A stretch of DNA of 64,000 nt from Reticulascus tulasneorum (taxonomy: Eukaryota > Ascomycota > Sordariomycetes > Glomerellales > Reticulascaceae): positions 2,790,001-2,854,000 of the forward strand of contig LSAX01000007.1 in assembly GCA_001557505.1 (NCBI GenBank), written 5' to 3'. The position numbers and the translations under genes are program-made. Shown one piece after another: positions 36,408-47,376 of the stretch; the first letter of the stretch is position 1; each line of letters opens with the position of its first letter. The notes beneath the pieces are model-generated. The model was not told the DNA's origin. It worked only from the letters and a program-made list of their open reading frames with translations, and did not search any database.

Positions 36408-39400
36408 GCCATCCAGGGCTCAGGCGCCAGATATCGATTGAACTATCAGCTAGAGCTGAGCCTCGGCCATCGGCATCGACAGGGACGGGGACGGCTGTCG
36501 TTGCACGGTTTGGCCGGATGAAGTGGAAGTCGGGGCGGTGGCACGGATCAGCATCGAGACGCGGTGCCCGCGTAAAGGGTACTAATTAAAGTAGAAAGCA
36601 CGCGCTTAGCGGGATGTCGGGGGCCCCACCACGCTGGAATGACGGCTGCAAAACATACCCAACTGCTTCGTAACCACATCGGACGACGTCACATTGCATC
36701 CAACAAACAGAACGTCGCTCACATTGAGAAGACTACTCGTTATGAAGCTGTGAAAATGCCCTCATGCTGGTTCTGCCGTCGGCCTTCACTCGCCTGCACG
36801 AGCAATAAAACGAAGGATAAGTCCTGGATCGATTGTTGGTTGTTAGAGTCCTGTAGGTAGTAAACAATGCGTATCCCCAAGAGGGATAGCACGTTCTTGA
36901 GTGCACCCATGCAAGACGTAGCATAGTCGGTGGAATGGTTTCTGCCAGACCATCGACTGAATATATCTCAAATCTAATAAGACCGGATGACTCTTTTGAA
37001 AGGCCTGCAAAGGTCGATAGGCCATCAATAAACCCCGCCCAACCTCGTGAGCTTCGCGCCTCTCGGGAACTGCGATGTCCCCCGGATCGTATCACCACCG
37101 AACCCCCACATTTCACCTCCCCATGATTACCCAGATCCGGGAAGCAGATCATCTCCAACCCCTCCAATCCCCGATCCAGATATTGGATGGTCTAGCACAC
37201 TGTTCCCTGCACATCAACCTTCATCACACCACATAAAGAGACTAATGGCCGAGCATCCCGGCTCCAAGACGCCAAACATCCCGCCCAATTCACACTGTCA
37301 ATGTTTTCTCCCTGCAGTGCTCCCCCAAGTTACAGCTCAGCTATCCGTGGACCAAGCACGCCACCATGCTCGTTCATGCAAGGAATGACCTCAGATATGA
37401 CGGGGAGCACCGGATGTAGATACTAGCGTAAACCTATTTGAACTGTTAATTCCCACGACATGGGATATTAAGAAGCCACCAGGCGCGTATACTACGTAGC
37501 AGCTGCCTTCTTGCGACGCAGGTCAGTGTGTTGGAGATTATTGCCTCAAATCATGGCCAAAGCGCCCTTGTCGCGAACGACGATAAGGATGGGCTCGACT
37601 TGATCAGCACAACGGGGACCAGCTGTGGTCCTAAAACGGACATTCAAATCTTGGGTACAGGCATGCTCACGCCAACTTTGCGCGAGAAAGATAAAGCATG
37701 TCTTGAGTGGAAGAATTCCTCCAAGAACCCAAGCGGGACTGGACGGCACCGGAATACTTATTCGCGAATGACCGACTGCATGAAGATCCATCCCGATGAG
37801 GACGCGAGCCAGGCCCATCCCACCCAGTGTGACTGACACGGTGGATGGACAATATCCGTCGGAGAGATAACTATTCGCAATTAGGACATTTGTCCTGGGT
37901 CCTGATGGTGTTATGGTTCCAATGGTCCTTAAGTGGCGTTCCTGATGGAGCAAATGGTAGCTCGTGTCGCCGAGTTGCAGCACATCATCCAAATCGAATC
38001 TGCCCTTAGTCCGGGTACAACCGCCAAGCCACTCGTTCAGTGACGAGAGTTCTTGAACGCGGGTCAGTCGTGGATCTGTTGACAAAATTAGATGGCAGCA
38101 ACGCCATCTGCAGGCACTGCACTAGACAGAGCATGTGGGACTTGAAATGGGGAAGGTGGTGCGGCAGCAGGTGGCTAATCCCTTTATGAAGTCGGCTCGC
38201 CCATCCAGTTCTCCATATCAATTCTGCTTGAGCTCGTGTCAGTGCCTCCCGCCTACTGCTATACAATCGACTTAGTGGTCACGAATCGCCACCGAAGCAT
38301 CGTTACACCAAGCTGTACTGCGCAGCGTAACGCGCGCCAAACGGCCTTGTGCTAACCTGGACTGCAAGGGTCATTCTGTTCCGGGACGTCAGCCAAAGAG
38401 ATCGGCAGCCGGTTCAAATATGCTGCTTTTGGAGTTATCGCGACGGATAACGCCGATTCCAGCAATCGAGTACATGCGAAATGCGATCCCGAAACTCGTG
38501 CGAACACAGGAAGCTATGGGTTGAAGTTAAGAATCCCAATAGGAGAACATTTGTTCGGCGTGAAAGGGATTTGCAGTCGTCTTTTAGGGCCGCACGGAGT
38601 TGCACTTCCTTGGATTATAAGGGTCTAGATTGCCCTTCACATTGCAACCAGGCCAATGCAGGCAAGTTGACTCAGGAGGTGGATCTCGCAATGACTGATC
38701 TTGTCAGCAGGCTACCCATATATTAGCGCGCCATATTCGGGCTTTGTGCCTCCCACCATGTCGCGGCTACGTTTATGTTTCGCCCTTTCTCGTGTTACAT
38801 TGCAATAGCAGCTCGGAGCACCATGCCAGGCGGAGATTGCGCTAGACCAACGAGAATTCGCTGGCCCCTGAGCTCCAGGCAGAAGACTGATGCTGCGGTC
38901 TCTCGAAAGCTGTCATTTGAATTGCCATCCCGCCCTACACATCTCGGAGCGGTGGTCTCGTGGATAACCCTGCATTCGTGGTTGGCCTTTGGTGTACCAA
39001 CACAATTATGCAATGTCGGTTTCGAACAGCTTCGCCACGACTTGAACAGTCAGGAGACTACTAAATATGGGAGTATTAGAAGACGAAAGGTGCCCACTCC
39101 AGCAAAATAGCTAGATGCTCGATGGGCTTATGCAAGAATCCCGTCTTTTGAAAGAGCACCCTTTCGGGTTAGGGTATGGTTGCCTCGCTCGCCTCGTTCT
39201 CGTTCGCAACAGCCTGACACACCTTGACTTCACCGCAATTTTCTTGACCGCACTCCCGCGTCGCTGCCGTTGCAAAAATGAGGAGGAAAACGCTCGAAAT
39301 GAGTTGCGGAAAGTGATCTAGCCAGTGGTTCTCGAAATTTGTTCACCTTGAGAATACCCCTGGGCGGTTTTGAAGCAGAGGGAGGAGCTTGGTACGTCGC

Positions 39401-39998
39401 TAGCCCCAGCTAGAGGATCACTAACCCCCTTATTTCCTTTCTAACCAGTCAAACGACCCTCTCGTCACCCTTCTAGAAAAGGGAGCGTTCACCGTTGCAT
39501 CGGTCATGGCTTGGAAGGCGTTCAGCCCTCCAGCCCTCTGCGGCGTCGACTAGACGCTAGGACGAACCGTTGATGGTAGCTTGCCATGTTGCGTCAGGTT
39601 TGTCTCCATGGTGTGCGAAGGAGGGCATACATTCGTCAACGCTGAGCCCTTGATCCTTGGGCCCGCAATATCCCGAAGAAATTGCCCATCATGACCCATG
39701 CTGCGCACTATCACGCCCGGAACCAAGTCAGGAGGTCAAGCTCGATGCGGCTCTGCTGTTCTATGATCTTTGAGCCGCGGGTTTGTTGCTCTCGAGGGTC
39801 CAGTGTCGAGGAATATAAATCAGAAACGCGCATGAAGGTCAGTAAGGTAAGATATCGTCAGACAAAGCCATACTTTGCTATATCCCGATACGCTCCCCTT
39901 TTATCGTCTTGCTTTTAGCATTTGCGACCATCAACCCTATCCCTTCTTTATATCAGTGACACTTTTCATAAGAATCCTCCCCACTTGATCACTTCAAG
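36408..39998. other. intergenic, no supported gene
   Basis: About 3.6 kb. The longest frame is 37546-38085 (minus, 179 codons), with no recognisable motif and overlapping frames on the other strand. The last 200 bp hold the promoter of the small zinc-ribbon gene at 39999. Confidence 0.45.
39814..39820 (+). promoter_or_regulatory. TATA-like box of small zinc-ribbon gene A
   Basis: TATAAAT, 185 nt upstream of the predicted split ATG. It is followed by a pyrimidine-rich leader (CTCCCCTTTTATCG and similar). A second TTTATATC lies near 39944-39951. Confidence 0.45.
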
Positions 39999-40286
39999 AT
40001 GTACGTACTGGTAACACGTTCCTTCATGAGCCGTGCGTAACATGGTAGCAGGGCCGAAACAGGCAACACCGAGCAGAGCCATTCCCGAACGCCTCCGTCC
40101 GAGAAATCCACCGCACCACCATCCCCTGCGCCCTCCGTGCCTGCGGGCTCCTGGCGGTGCTCAGAATGCAAGATGCTCAATCGTAACGACCTCTGTGGAA
40201 CAAACAACGATGGAAAGATGGTGTGCACCGGCGGCGTTGACGGGTGGTGCAAGCACCCGAAGTGTTCAGCCTGCAAAGAAGGATAG
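39999..40286 (+). CDS. small zinc-ribbon-like Cys-rich protein A, start codon split by an intron
   Basis: Predicted exons: AT at 39999-40000, a 51-nt intron 40001-40051 (GTACGT donor, CGTAAC branch-like, GTAGCAG acceptor), then 40052-40286; 78 aa. The first 33 residues are Ser/Pro/Thr-rich. A compact Cys/Trp module follows: W-R-C-S-E-C-K-M-L-N, then L-C-G, V-C-T, W-C-K-H-P-K-C-S-A-C and a four-residue end. The W-x-C-x2-C start and C-x-x-x-x-C-x2-C end resemble small fungal proteins of unknown function and, loosely, RanBP2-type zinc ribbons. Zinc binding is inference. No other in-frame ATG precedes the module in exon 2, which is why the split start is chosen. Two related genes lie at 47.2 and 48.5 kb. 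Confidence 0.6.
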
Positions 40287-42220
40287 ATTTGGTTGCATGG
40301 GCCAATCCTGCTTTGAGTTTGGAACGATTGATGCTAAGATTATGTACTGGACGGCGGAGTGGTGGTAGCGATATGGGTTTGGGATGGCAACAGCTCTATG
40401 GCTTCGAAATACTCTGGGGTCTGGAATCGCTTTGTTGTTTAGCGGTATTGGCCGGTGCAGTCCGAAGACGTAATGCGGTTGACTCTCTTTCGTTCAAGCT
40501 TCCATCCAAAGAACTCTAGGCGTGATAGTAGGATGTCTGAACCCGCCATGTCGACAGATCTGTTGCTGTATGTTCGATGACCCCCCGTCCATTGCGTCCA
40601 TCCGCTGAATCTTACACAGAATTGGTTGATGCTCCATGAAGTATCAGATTGCGAACATGAAAGCCTTCCGCTCGCTCTCCTTGGTTCGCCCACTAATGTG
40701 CCGAGACCTGTCTGGATCATAGCACACACATGTGCATGTATTGGGTAAGTATAGCACTGACGACAGCTTGAACATGCCTTGTGTTGATCTGTCCGCTGCC
40801 CAGTCTTGAGGTCAGTCTCAGACAGCTGGAACCGCGGCTAGAGAGCATTGCCGAAGATTCCGAGATGGAAAAGTCATATCATCGAGAATGGACATGGGCC
40901 TATGCCTAGTCAGCTTCCCGACGTCGTTGGGCTTGCCTGCCTGCACGACTTTTTTCAACGGAGGAGGTTAAGTTGTTCTAGGTGAGAATAGTCTACTTTT
41001 CGGTTCGCTAATTAGACTAGTGGTACTAGAGTCCTTCGGTTGCCTGATATTGCTGGTTGGTCCATGCTCACTTACTATGTACCTTACGCCCGGCGGTGGG
41101 GTAATTTACTAGGTATGCCCTGCCCGTTCTCGCTCCTCCCTGTCAAGGAACATCGCCATTGATGAAGAAGAGCCTGGCGGAACGTCTGCAGCCGTGGATA
41201 ATGGTTGCCAGGTGTATGGGAATGGAGGTATCCCCCCGGGCCTGTTGACGGCCCTATTATGGCGACTAGGCCTCAGGGCTGTCTGTCATGAGGCGCCTGG
41301 GCTTGACTTCCCAGGCAGCCTCCGACACGAATACAGTAGGGTGTGACTAACGTAGGCAACATCTTGCCAGTCTTCGGTGGCTTTTGGAAATGGCATTGGT
41401 TCGGCAGCCATGTGGTGTGAGCTGGCCATCCTGTGACAACTTCGGTTGGCTCATAGGTACGTAGGGGCGCTGTCCGCTGCACACAGAGCACATTCTGGGC
41501 TGATCTAGAGCGTACGAACACCCCCAGGCAGGTTTGCTCAGCCTCTCCATGGAGATACCGACGCCCGGTGCGAAACTCGGTTGACCGTTGTCGATATACG
41601 TTACCTCATTGTAGGTAGTGGTATGTACAGAGTATATCACCTAACAGCTCCAGTTTGCAACTGACAGGGTGGCCTACGGGGGGTTTCAGCCTGACAGTGT
41701 GGTGGTTTCACGCACCAGACGTGAGCTCTACATCAAGCTGCTTACCTGGGGCGCCTAGCTAGACTGCTTACCCTCGAGGTGAACAGAAACAAACTGGAAT
41801 TCTCACACGCCAGAGTCTAAATGCTAATCACCTCTGATGGCCGTCTCGATGATCATTCGCGCCCCAATTCTAGCTTGATGATGGGCCTTTGGCCTCTAGT
41901 AATCCAGCGACAACCCCAAGCCAACTAGCCGTCCTGCCGGCAGTATTCGTATGAGAAAGAGAGTGGGCTTTCACGTCTATATGCTGCCTGCACCCCTTCG
42001 CAGCCTCGCGGACAAGCAGACCCTTTACAACCGCTGACACGACCATAGGGAAGAATGTTCATGCTGGTTTATTACTGCTATAGAAGCAAATGATCGCGTA
42101 AGTACTATCACCCAGCAGGAGAGTAAATGATGCATCTCGCTTCCCATGATAATTAGAAGTATGCCATAAATGCCAGAGCCGAAACGCCAAACGCACACAA
42201 TGGGTATCGCAAGTTCATCT
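40287..42220. other. intergenic, no supported gene
   Basis: About 1.9 kb between zinc-ribbon gene A and the PFA5 stop codon. Only short overlapping frames, nothing recognised. Confidence 0.45.
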
Positions 42221-43586
42221 TCAACTGCCGTCTCTCCTGATGCTGCGCATTTCTACCCCGTCCTGCCCCTCAATTGAGTCCTCAATCCCATATCTTTTCT
42301 TCAGTACATTCAACAGTGGACCAATGGCATATTCGCTTTCCATGCTCTCATGAATGGAGCATGGAGATCGTCCAATGGGGAGTACCCACTCCAAAGGATT
42401 TGTGCCCATCACGGCCTTCCAGTTCTCTTTCCAGCCCAGGTCCCAGGGGTTCTCCCCTGGCTCGGTCTTCACAATCGCAAAGGTGCGAGTCGCCAAGCCG
42501 TCTCGTGGCGAAGTTGACTCCGTCCTTGAAGTTGGGTCTTCGGGAACCCGATACGGCACAGTATGTCCATTTGGTGGCCTGGTTGACTCGGGCGGGTATT
42601 TGGGCAGAGGATAGGTGATTGTGCTGTATCGGTCAGTCGGCGGCGTCCCTCTTGGAATCCGTACGGCCAGCTGGTAGACTGGATCTTTCCTCAACATATC
42701 GATGTTTGTGACGTTCAAAAATATGAATCGTATGGATGTAGCCGTCATGAGGAATGTAAAGAGCCCGAAGAACCCTGATAGAGCCACTAGCGATACTATC
42801 CTGCCATCCGCGGGCCACGAATCCCGTAGCTGGCGCGAGAGACTGTACCCTGCGGCTGCCAGCGCGACCGCGCAGTATAGGGTACAGTAGAAGGTAAATT
42901 GGGTAAAGAATTTGAAGGCTGTCACGGTTAGTATGCCCCTACATCAAACCCGTTACTAGCAACGGAGTTAACTGACATGTCTCCGAGACCATACCGCCTA
43001 CCCAAGGGCAGTAATGGTCCATCTTCCTGGCGCAGCGCGCTATTTCGCTTGAATGATGCGACCGGTCGGGCTTCCATGTGCGACATTCTGAGCACCACCT
43101 AGGTCGCCCATCACTCTCGCAAACAAATACGTCCTTGCTATAAAAGCTCTCCAAACCCGGACTATCCGGGTTCAGGTCAGGAGCGGTGAAGTACGGTTGA
43201 GATTCGAGATCCTGCTTTTTCCCCCTTCCACGACGACTGCCTTTCTTTCTTCCCGCTTCTTGTGCCTTGGGACCGAGTGGAACCAGCCCGGCATCGACCT
43301 TGATCGTCAATATTGTCCGCAGGTATGTGGCGATGGTCAGGATGAAGAAGAAGAAGTAGAGGACCAGGATCGCGACGACCGTGCCGGATTCGCCCTTGAC
43401 CCGATAGAGATAATCGGCTGCGCATCGCACAGCGGTTAGTGGCCATATCCCTCGGAGAACGCCTGATGTCTTACCACAGATATACGGCACGACCACATAC
43501 GTCGCATAACCCGCAGCGCCAGTGATCAGGATCGGGATGATGCGCGTTGTCCACCGAGCCGTAGCATTGGTGCTAGCTTGCGACAT
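42221..43586 (-). CDS. PFA5: palmitoyltransferase PFA5 (DHHC family, DHYC variant)
   Basis: Three exons: 43586-43475, 43417-42977 and 42918-42221, 416 aa. The first intron (57 nt, GTAAGA, CACTAAC, GCAG) is a multiple of three without stops, so retention would be silent to frame. The protein S-acylates membrane-associated proteins in Golgi/ER or vacuolar membranes. Four membrane segments are visible: I-I-P-I-L-I-T-G-A-A-G, V-V-A-I-L-V-L-Y-F-F-F-F-I-L, F-T-F-Y-C-T-L-Y-C-A-V-A-L and V-S-L-V-A-L-S-G-F-F-G-L. The cysteine-rich domain between TM2 and TM3 reads C-S-E-C-R-T-W-K-P-D-R-S-H-H-S-S-E-I, then C-A-R-K-M-D-H-Y-C-P-W-V-G-G, and continues with S-E-T-S-F-K-F-F as in PFA5. The active site is DHYC. 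The zinc-ligand Cys normally following H-H is Ser (codon TCA). Confidence 0.92.
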
Positions 43587-44582
43587 CGCTTCTTGGTTTC
43601 ATCGCATGTTAAAAGGTTGCAGCGAACAAGGCCAGCTAAATCTGTGGTGTGCGAAACCAAAAGACTGACATTAAAAGACCGAGGAAAGTGGACGGCAGTG
43701 CATGGAATTCGGGCAGACGTGTCGATTCTTTGATTTCCAAGAACGCGCAAGACTGGCGTTGTGAGCACGGACCACGGACTACTAGGTACATATGGCTCAG
43801 GGCAACGTTATCTGCCCTGTTTAAATTTAGTGCCTCCAAACCGTCCAGTCGGTACTCAACTGTTTTCTGCTGACTTTCCAAGCAGCCTAAGCCTCTAGGC
43901 TAGAGCATGCGGTTCATGCATGCCATTCCAATGGAGTTACCGAAGGTGGACCTTTGAGCAGCTGCGCCTTTCAGTTAAGCTGCTCACTAAAAGCAGCATC
44001 TGAGATCCATGGGTACGGGTGCAAGATCTGCCCGATCTGACTTACTGCACGGAGACAGTTGAGTAGGGTATTCGAGTTCATGATACGTAACCTAACCTGC
44101 TTGCTCCAGCTGTGCATCGAAACATCTTAGCGCCCTGACACTTGAAGTTCCTTACCATTGCTAAAAACCTAGTTCGAGATTGATGAGCATTCTTCGGGAT
44201 GCCCGCCATGTATACTCCATTGTGTGGCTGCGCGAGGCACCACTTAGCCGTCACATCGATCGAAGTGTAAGAAAGACTCTGCAATTGGTGCTGGCACCTT
44301 GATGGATACAGTGCGGATGGGTTCTACTTTTCCAAGAGAATTTGGCGGTTTATATGAAGTCTCGCCCGGTACTGACAAGAGGCATGGGCTTGTTCACGGA
44401 GTCAACCTCACTTCACCGACTCCTGGCTTCGACTCCTTCGTCCTCACGCGGTACTGTTATCGACATAAGCCGGCTGGCAGGTTACCCCCGGCCATGCTAT
44501 AAGCCAGATGGCAGAAGGCACACCCAGCCCACCAGCATGGGTATTGGAAATGACGACGCCCTACTAGTGTAGCAACGACGGA
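43587..44582. other. intergenic between PFA5 and candidate gene F
   Basis: About 1 kb holding the PFA5 promoter (minus). Two overlapping plus-strand open frames of 67-76 codons (44299-44572) show no motif. Confidence 0.4.
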
Positions 44583-44957
44583 ATGTCTTCCGTGGTTCGT
44601 TCATTTGATAGGACAAACCTCATCGCAGCTGAAAAGCACGCTCGCATTCACGCAAAGGCTAAACCTATAGTTTCTCAACTTCCAGAACATCTTTGATGAC
44701 TCCAACTCTTCTCCTAGGCTCTCTTATATCGAGAAGCCCTGCAGGCCGAGTTAGCAGAAGACGATCATTATCATTATTATAGTGAGCGTTCGAAAGGAGA
44801 TGCATTTCACGAGCTTGTCAAGAAATTCCATGGTGACAGCCTCCTCTTTGTCGGCACCTTGATGTCTGGCCACGCGCCTTGCCACGGACGCCTTGTACCG
44901 GGCGAAGGGGAATGGCGTCTGATAGATCCGTCTGAATCTAAGATTACAAAATGGTAA
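44583..44957 (+). CDS. candidate small two-exon gene F, unknown function
   Basis: Exon 1 (44583-44669, M-S-S-V-V-R-S-F-D-R and on, 29 codons) and exon 2 (44718-44957, 79 codons plus TAA) join in phase 0 across a 48-nt intron (GTTTCT donor, TGATGAC branch-like, CTCCTAG acceptor), giving 108 aa. The joined sequence is natural-looking: an Ala/Lys/Glu-rich helical start (A-E-K-H-A-R-I-H-A-K-A-K, A-L-Q-A-E-L-A-E-D), then hydrophobic S-L-L-F-V-G-T-L-M and an acidic/aromatic end. A GTAAGG donor overlaps the stop; splicing 44954-45002 would instead give a tail ending C-G-C-R. No family recognised. The gene model rests only on frame consistency and splice sites. Confidence 0.38.
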
Positions 44958-45235
44958 GGCAGCCCAGCTCTTCCAGACAAGGCATTGGGATAGGCACGGC
45001 AGCTCGCAACATCACTGGATACGAAGCTCTTCGAGCTTGCGGCAGTACGGCCGTCGTGATACGGTCATACACAAGTTCAGCTGTGGCTGCAGGTGAGAAC
45101 TTTGAACGCCATGGAAAAACTTTCGATGCTCAGCAGGCCTTTGGGCTGTCTCAATCAAGGTGACCGACCTGATGACTTGGTCGGGCATGGTGAGCTCAAG
45201 GAGGCTCCTGTTGTCATTTGAGCCTCAACTCCCCA

Positions 45236-45243
45236 TATAAATA
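45236..45243 (+). promoter_or_regulatory. TATA box of candidate gene E
   Basis: TATAAATA in CCCCATATAAATACC, 155 nt before the ATG at 45398. A strongly pyrimidine-rich leader follows (about 45265-45390). Spacing matches that of the two zinc-ribbon genes downstream. Confidence 0.5.
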
Positions 45244-45397
45244 CCTCAAATCCCCGAGCGATATCCCTCTCTACAGGTCTCCTTTCCCTCTTTCAGTTCT
45301 TCTTCTCGAGATCGTTCTGGTTGATGCGTCATACAAGTCTCGATGATTGTGTCCCTCTCCCTACATCTGGTTCTAGTTCTTCACTTTCCTTACATAC

Positions 45398-45743
45398 ATG
45401 ACAAGTTTTCGGACCAATATACTCGAAACTTCTTCCTATTTTATTGTTTGGCACCGCATGGCCTGCAACAAAGTTGCTGTTTTGAGTTGGAGACCCTCTA
45501 TCCAGTCGTGTAAGTCGCCCCTATTCCTGACATGCATGGCCAATCAAAAACGAACACAACCGCTGACATTTTCAAGTTTATCGGTTCGCTCACTCCCTCG
45601 AGCTCCAGTATAACTGCCTCGATGCATTCTGGATTAGCGGTTCAAAGAAGTGGGATCAGTATCCTATCTCTTACGATCACTTCAAGTTTGGCGGGCACTC
45701 AAACCGCGCATATCGCCAATACATCAAGTGGTGTGTCACGTGA
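45398..45743 (+). CDS. candidate small two-exon gene E, unknown function
   Basis: Exon 1 (45398-45509) and exon 2 (45577-45743) join in phase 1 across a 67-nt intron with canonical sites (T|GTAAGT, CGCTGACAT branch, TTCAAG), giving 92 aa. Exon 2 reads as aromatic-rich protein (Y-R-F-A-H-S-L-E-L-Q-Y, A-F-W-I-S-G-S-K-K-W-D-Q-Y, Y-D-H-F-K-F-G-G-H) to TGA 45741-45743. Exon 1 holds V-W-H-R-M-A-C, reminiscent of the W-x-C-x2-C of the neighbouring zinc-ribbon genes with the first Cys replaced by Arg. A start at the internal ATG 45458 is possible. A TATA box and CT-rich leader support transcription. No family recognised. Confidence 0.42.
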
Positions 45744-47026
45744 TCATCATTCAACGCCCTGCTTCTGCCAGTGTGGGTCATGAGAGTCCACGAGAGCTGC
45801 ACCATCGCACCCTTCATACTTAGCCCTTCAGCCGCTGGGAAAGAGGGACGCCAGGCATCTACACCCCAGTGATTGGAATTTACCATATCTTTTTCATCAG
45901 TCATCTACTAGTATCCGCTGGCGGTCTCTCACCGTGCAAGGCTACGGTTCGCCCGATAACCCCACCACTGAAGTCAAGTGACTCGGTAGCCGCATGCTAA
46001 AGAGCCGCAGCTCTCACACCGAGGCAAGCACAAATTCCGAAGGGAGACTGCACTTGCCTAGTGGTCAAGAAACGAGAAATTTGTCTTTTGTTCTTATTGG
46101 GACATTGTTATGCCCTTCGGTATGCCCTAGTTAGGCTACAATGGAGCTTGCCTGCTCCTCGTTGGTGCAATGGATAAGGCTTTGACTGCGCAGGCCCCTC
46201 CCACCGGGCGAACGCCGCGCCACCTTTTGCCTTAGATGCCATTCCACTGAAATGCTGGCCTTACCAGCCTTACTGACTTTACTGACCGACTTTTTCAATG
46301 CCATCATAAGAGCCTCAAAGAGCCGCAAGAGCCGCAAGAGCCGCAAAGAGCCGGACCCATGTGTCCCGCTCAATCCAGCAACTCTACCCGTTGAGGGTTG
46401 GCCATGCTCGCATACAATTTTGAACCTCGAACGCACAACCACCAGTGACAACCATGGTAATATCCTGGCGAAGAGAGACGACTGAATCCGAATCATGTGC
46501 TCGCCTTTAGCATCGTGTAATAATCCGCATGCCTGACTCTAGCTTACTCTCTTGTTAGCCTGAACATTCATAATCCAATCAATTGGGTGCATGACCGCGA
46601 AATCGAACGGGCCCCTGGCTCCGAATTACGGACACCACATGTTATCAATTACATGACGCACTTTCTCCAATGGCTATCTCGAGCATGAGTTGGGAGAGGC
46701 GCATGCCAGGGTGCGGGCCTGAGAAATCTCGGTCTGGTCTAGTTCAAATAATTTGGTCTTCGACGGTGGAGCTACTCGGTATCAGCCATGCTGTACACCG
46801 ACGAAGAGCATTGTATCTGACCATGAGACCACTGTCCGCGCCATGCCAAAACTTCCTTTGCTGAGCGGCCGGCCGACTGACACCGTGGACGATCCTTGTC
46901 GGAACACTCTGCTCCAAAGCTTTTCCAACTGCCTCAATCAAGAGTTTGCGACTGTGGATCTAGCGATGGCATTGTTTGGCGATCAATAACAGGGAATATT
47001 TGCATTTACGGAGTGTCTGAAGATGA
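45744..47026. other. intergenic, no supported gene
   Basis: About 1.3 kb. It contains a 9-bp minisatellite (46320-46346) and a short tRNA-A-box-like sequence near 46163-46180 that does not fold as a tRNA. Confidence 0.45.
46320..46346 (+). repeat. 9-bp minisatellite GAGCCGCAA, 3 copies
   Basis: Three perfect tandem copies followed by a partial fourth. Confidence 0.9.
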
Positions 47027-47034
47027 TATATAAA
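47027..47034 (+). promoter_or_regulatory. TATA box of small zinc-ribbon gene B
   Basis: TATATAAA, 148 nt upstream of ATG 47175. A leader rich in CT and CAGCAG/CAAACA follows. Confidence 0.55.
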
Positions 47035-47174
47035 CTTCAATAGCGCAGTAATGTCTGCTCTCTATTTTCTCTTCACCAGCAGCAACAACAGTTCTATTAC
47101 ACTCTGTTTAAACAGACAAACAAACAGCGCTGCCAGTTTACCTAAATTTACTCTAGCTTCCATCTCTACTCATT

Positions 47175-47376
47175 ATGCCTAGCGTGGAAGTGTGGACCTG
47201 CGCAAGTTGCCCCCTGATCGTTCCCTCGGAAACTCATGGCTGACATAGTTCAGTGCAACTGCGGCAATTCGGGCATGACAACGTTTATCCCTACATGTTC
47301 TAACTGCTCGCGGGCGAAATGCGGTTCCTGCTCGGTGGAGACTCACAGTGTCCCGAAGGAAAGGAAGGCCAAGTGA
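47175..47376 (+). CDS. very small zinc-ribbon-like Cys-rich protein B (49 aa), GC-AG intron
   Basis: Exon 1 47175-47201 encodes nine residues ending V-W-T-C. A 52-nt intron 47202-47253 starts GCAAGT (the consensus for GC-AG introns), has GGCTGACAT as branch and ends GTTCAG. Exon 2 47254-47376 encodes C-N-C-G-N-S-G-M-T-T-F, then P-T-C-S-N-C-S-R-A-K-C-G-S-C and a basic tail to TGA. Spliced, the motif is W-x-C-x2-C-x(n)-C-x2-C-x4-C-x2-C, the same as in gene C at 48542, whose GT-AG intron lies at exactly the same place (phase 0 after W-x-C). That shared position is the main support for the GC donor. It is probably a zinc-binding miniprotein. Function and location unknown; no signal peptide. Confidence 0.65.

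Noticed and set aside
37546..38085. 179-codon open frame on the minus strand
   Set aside because: No recognisable motif, no splice or promoter context, and overlapping open frames on the opposite strand; length is within chance for GC-rich intergenic DNA.
46161..46225. tRNA-like A box (TGGTGCAATGGATAAGGC) resembling tRNA-Arg
   Set aside because: Anticodon stem does not pair, no proper GGTTCGANNCC B box or acceptor stem; at best a decayed tRNA fragment.
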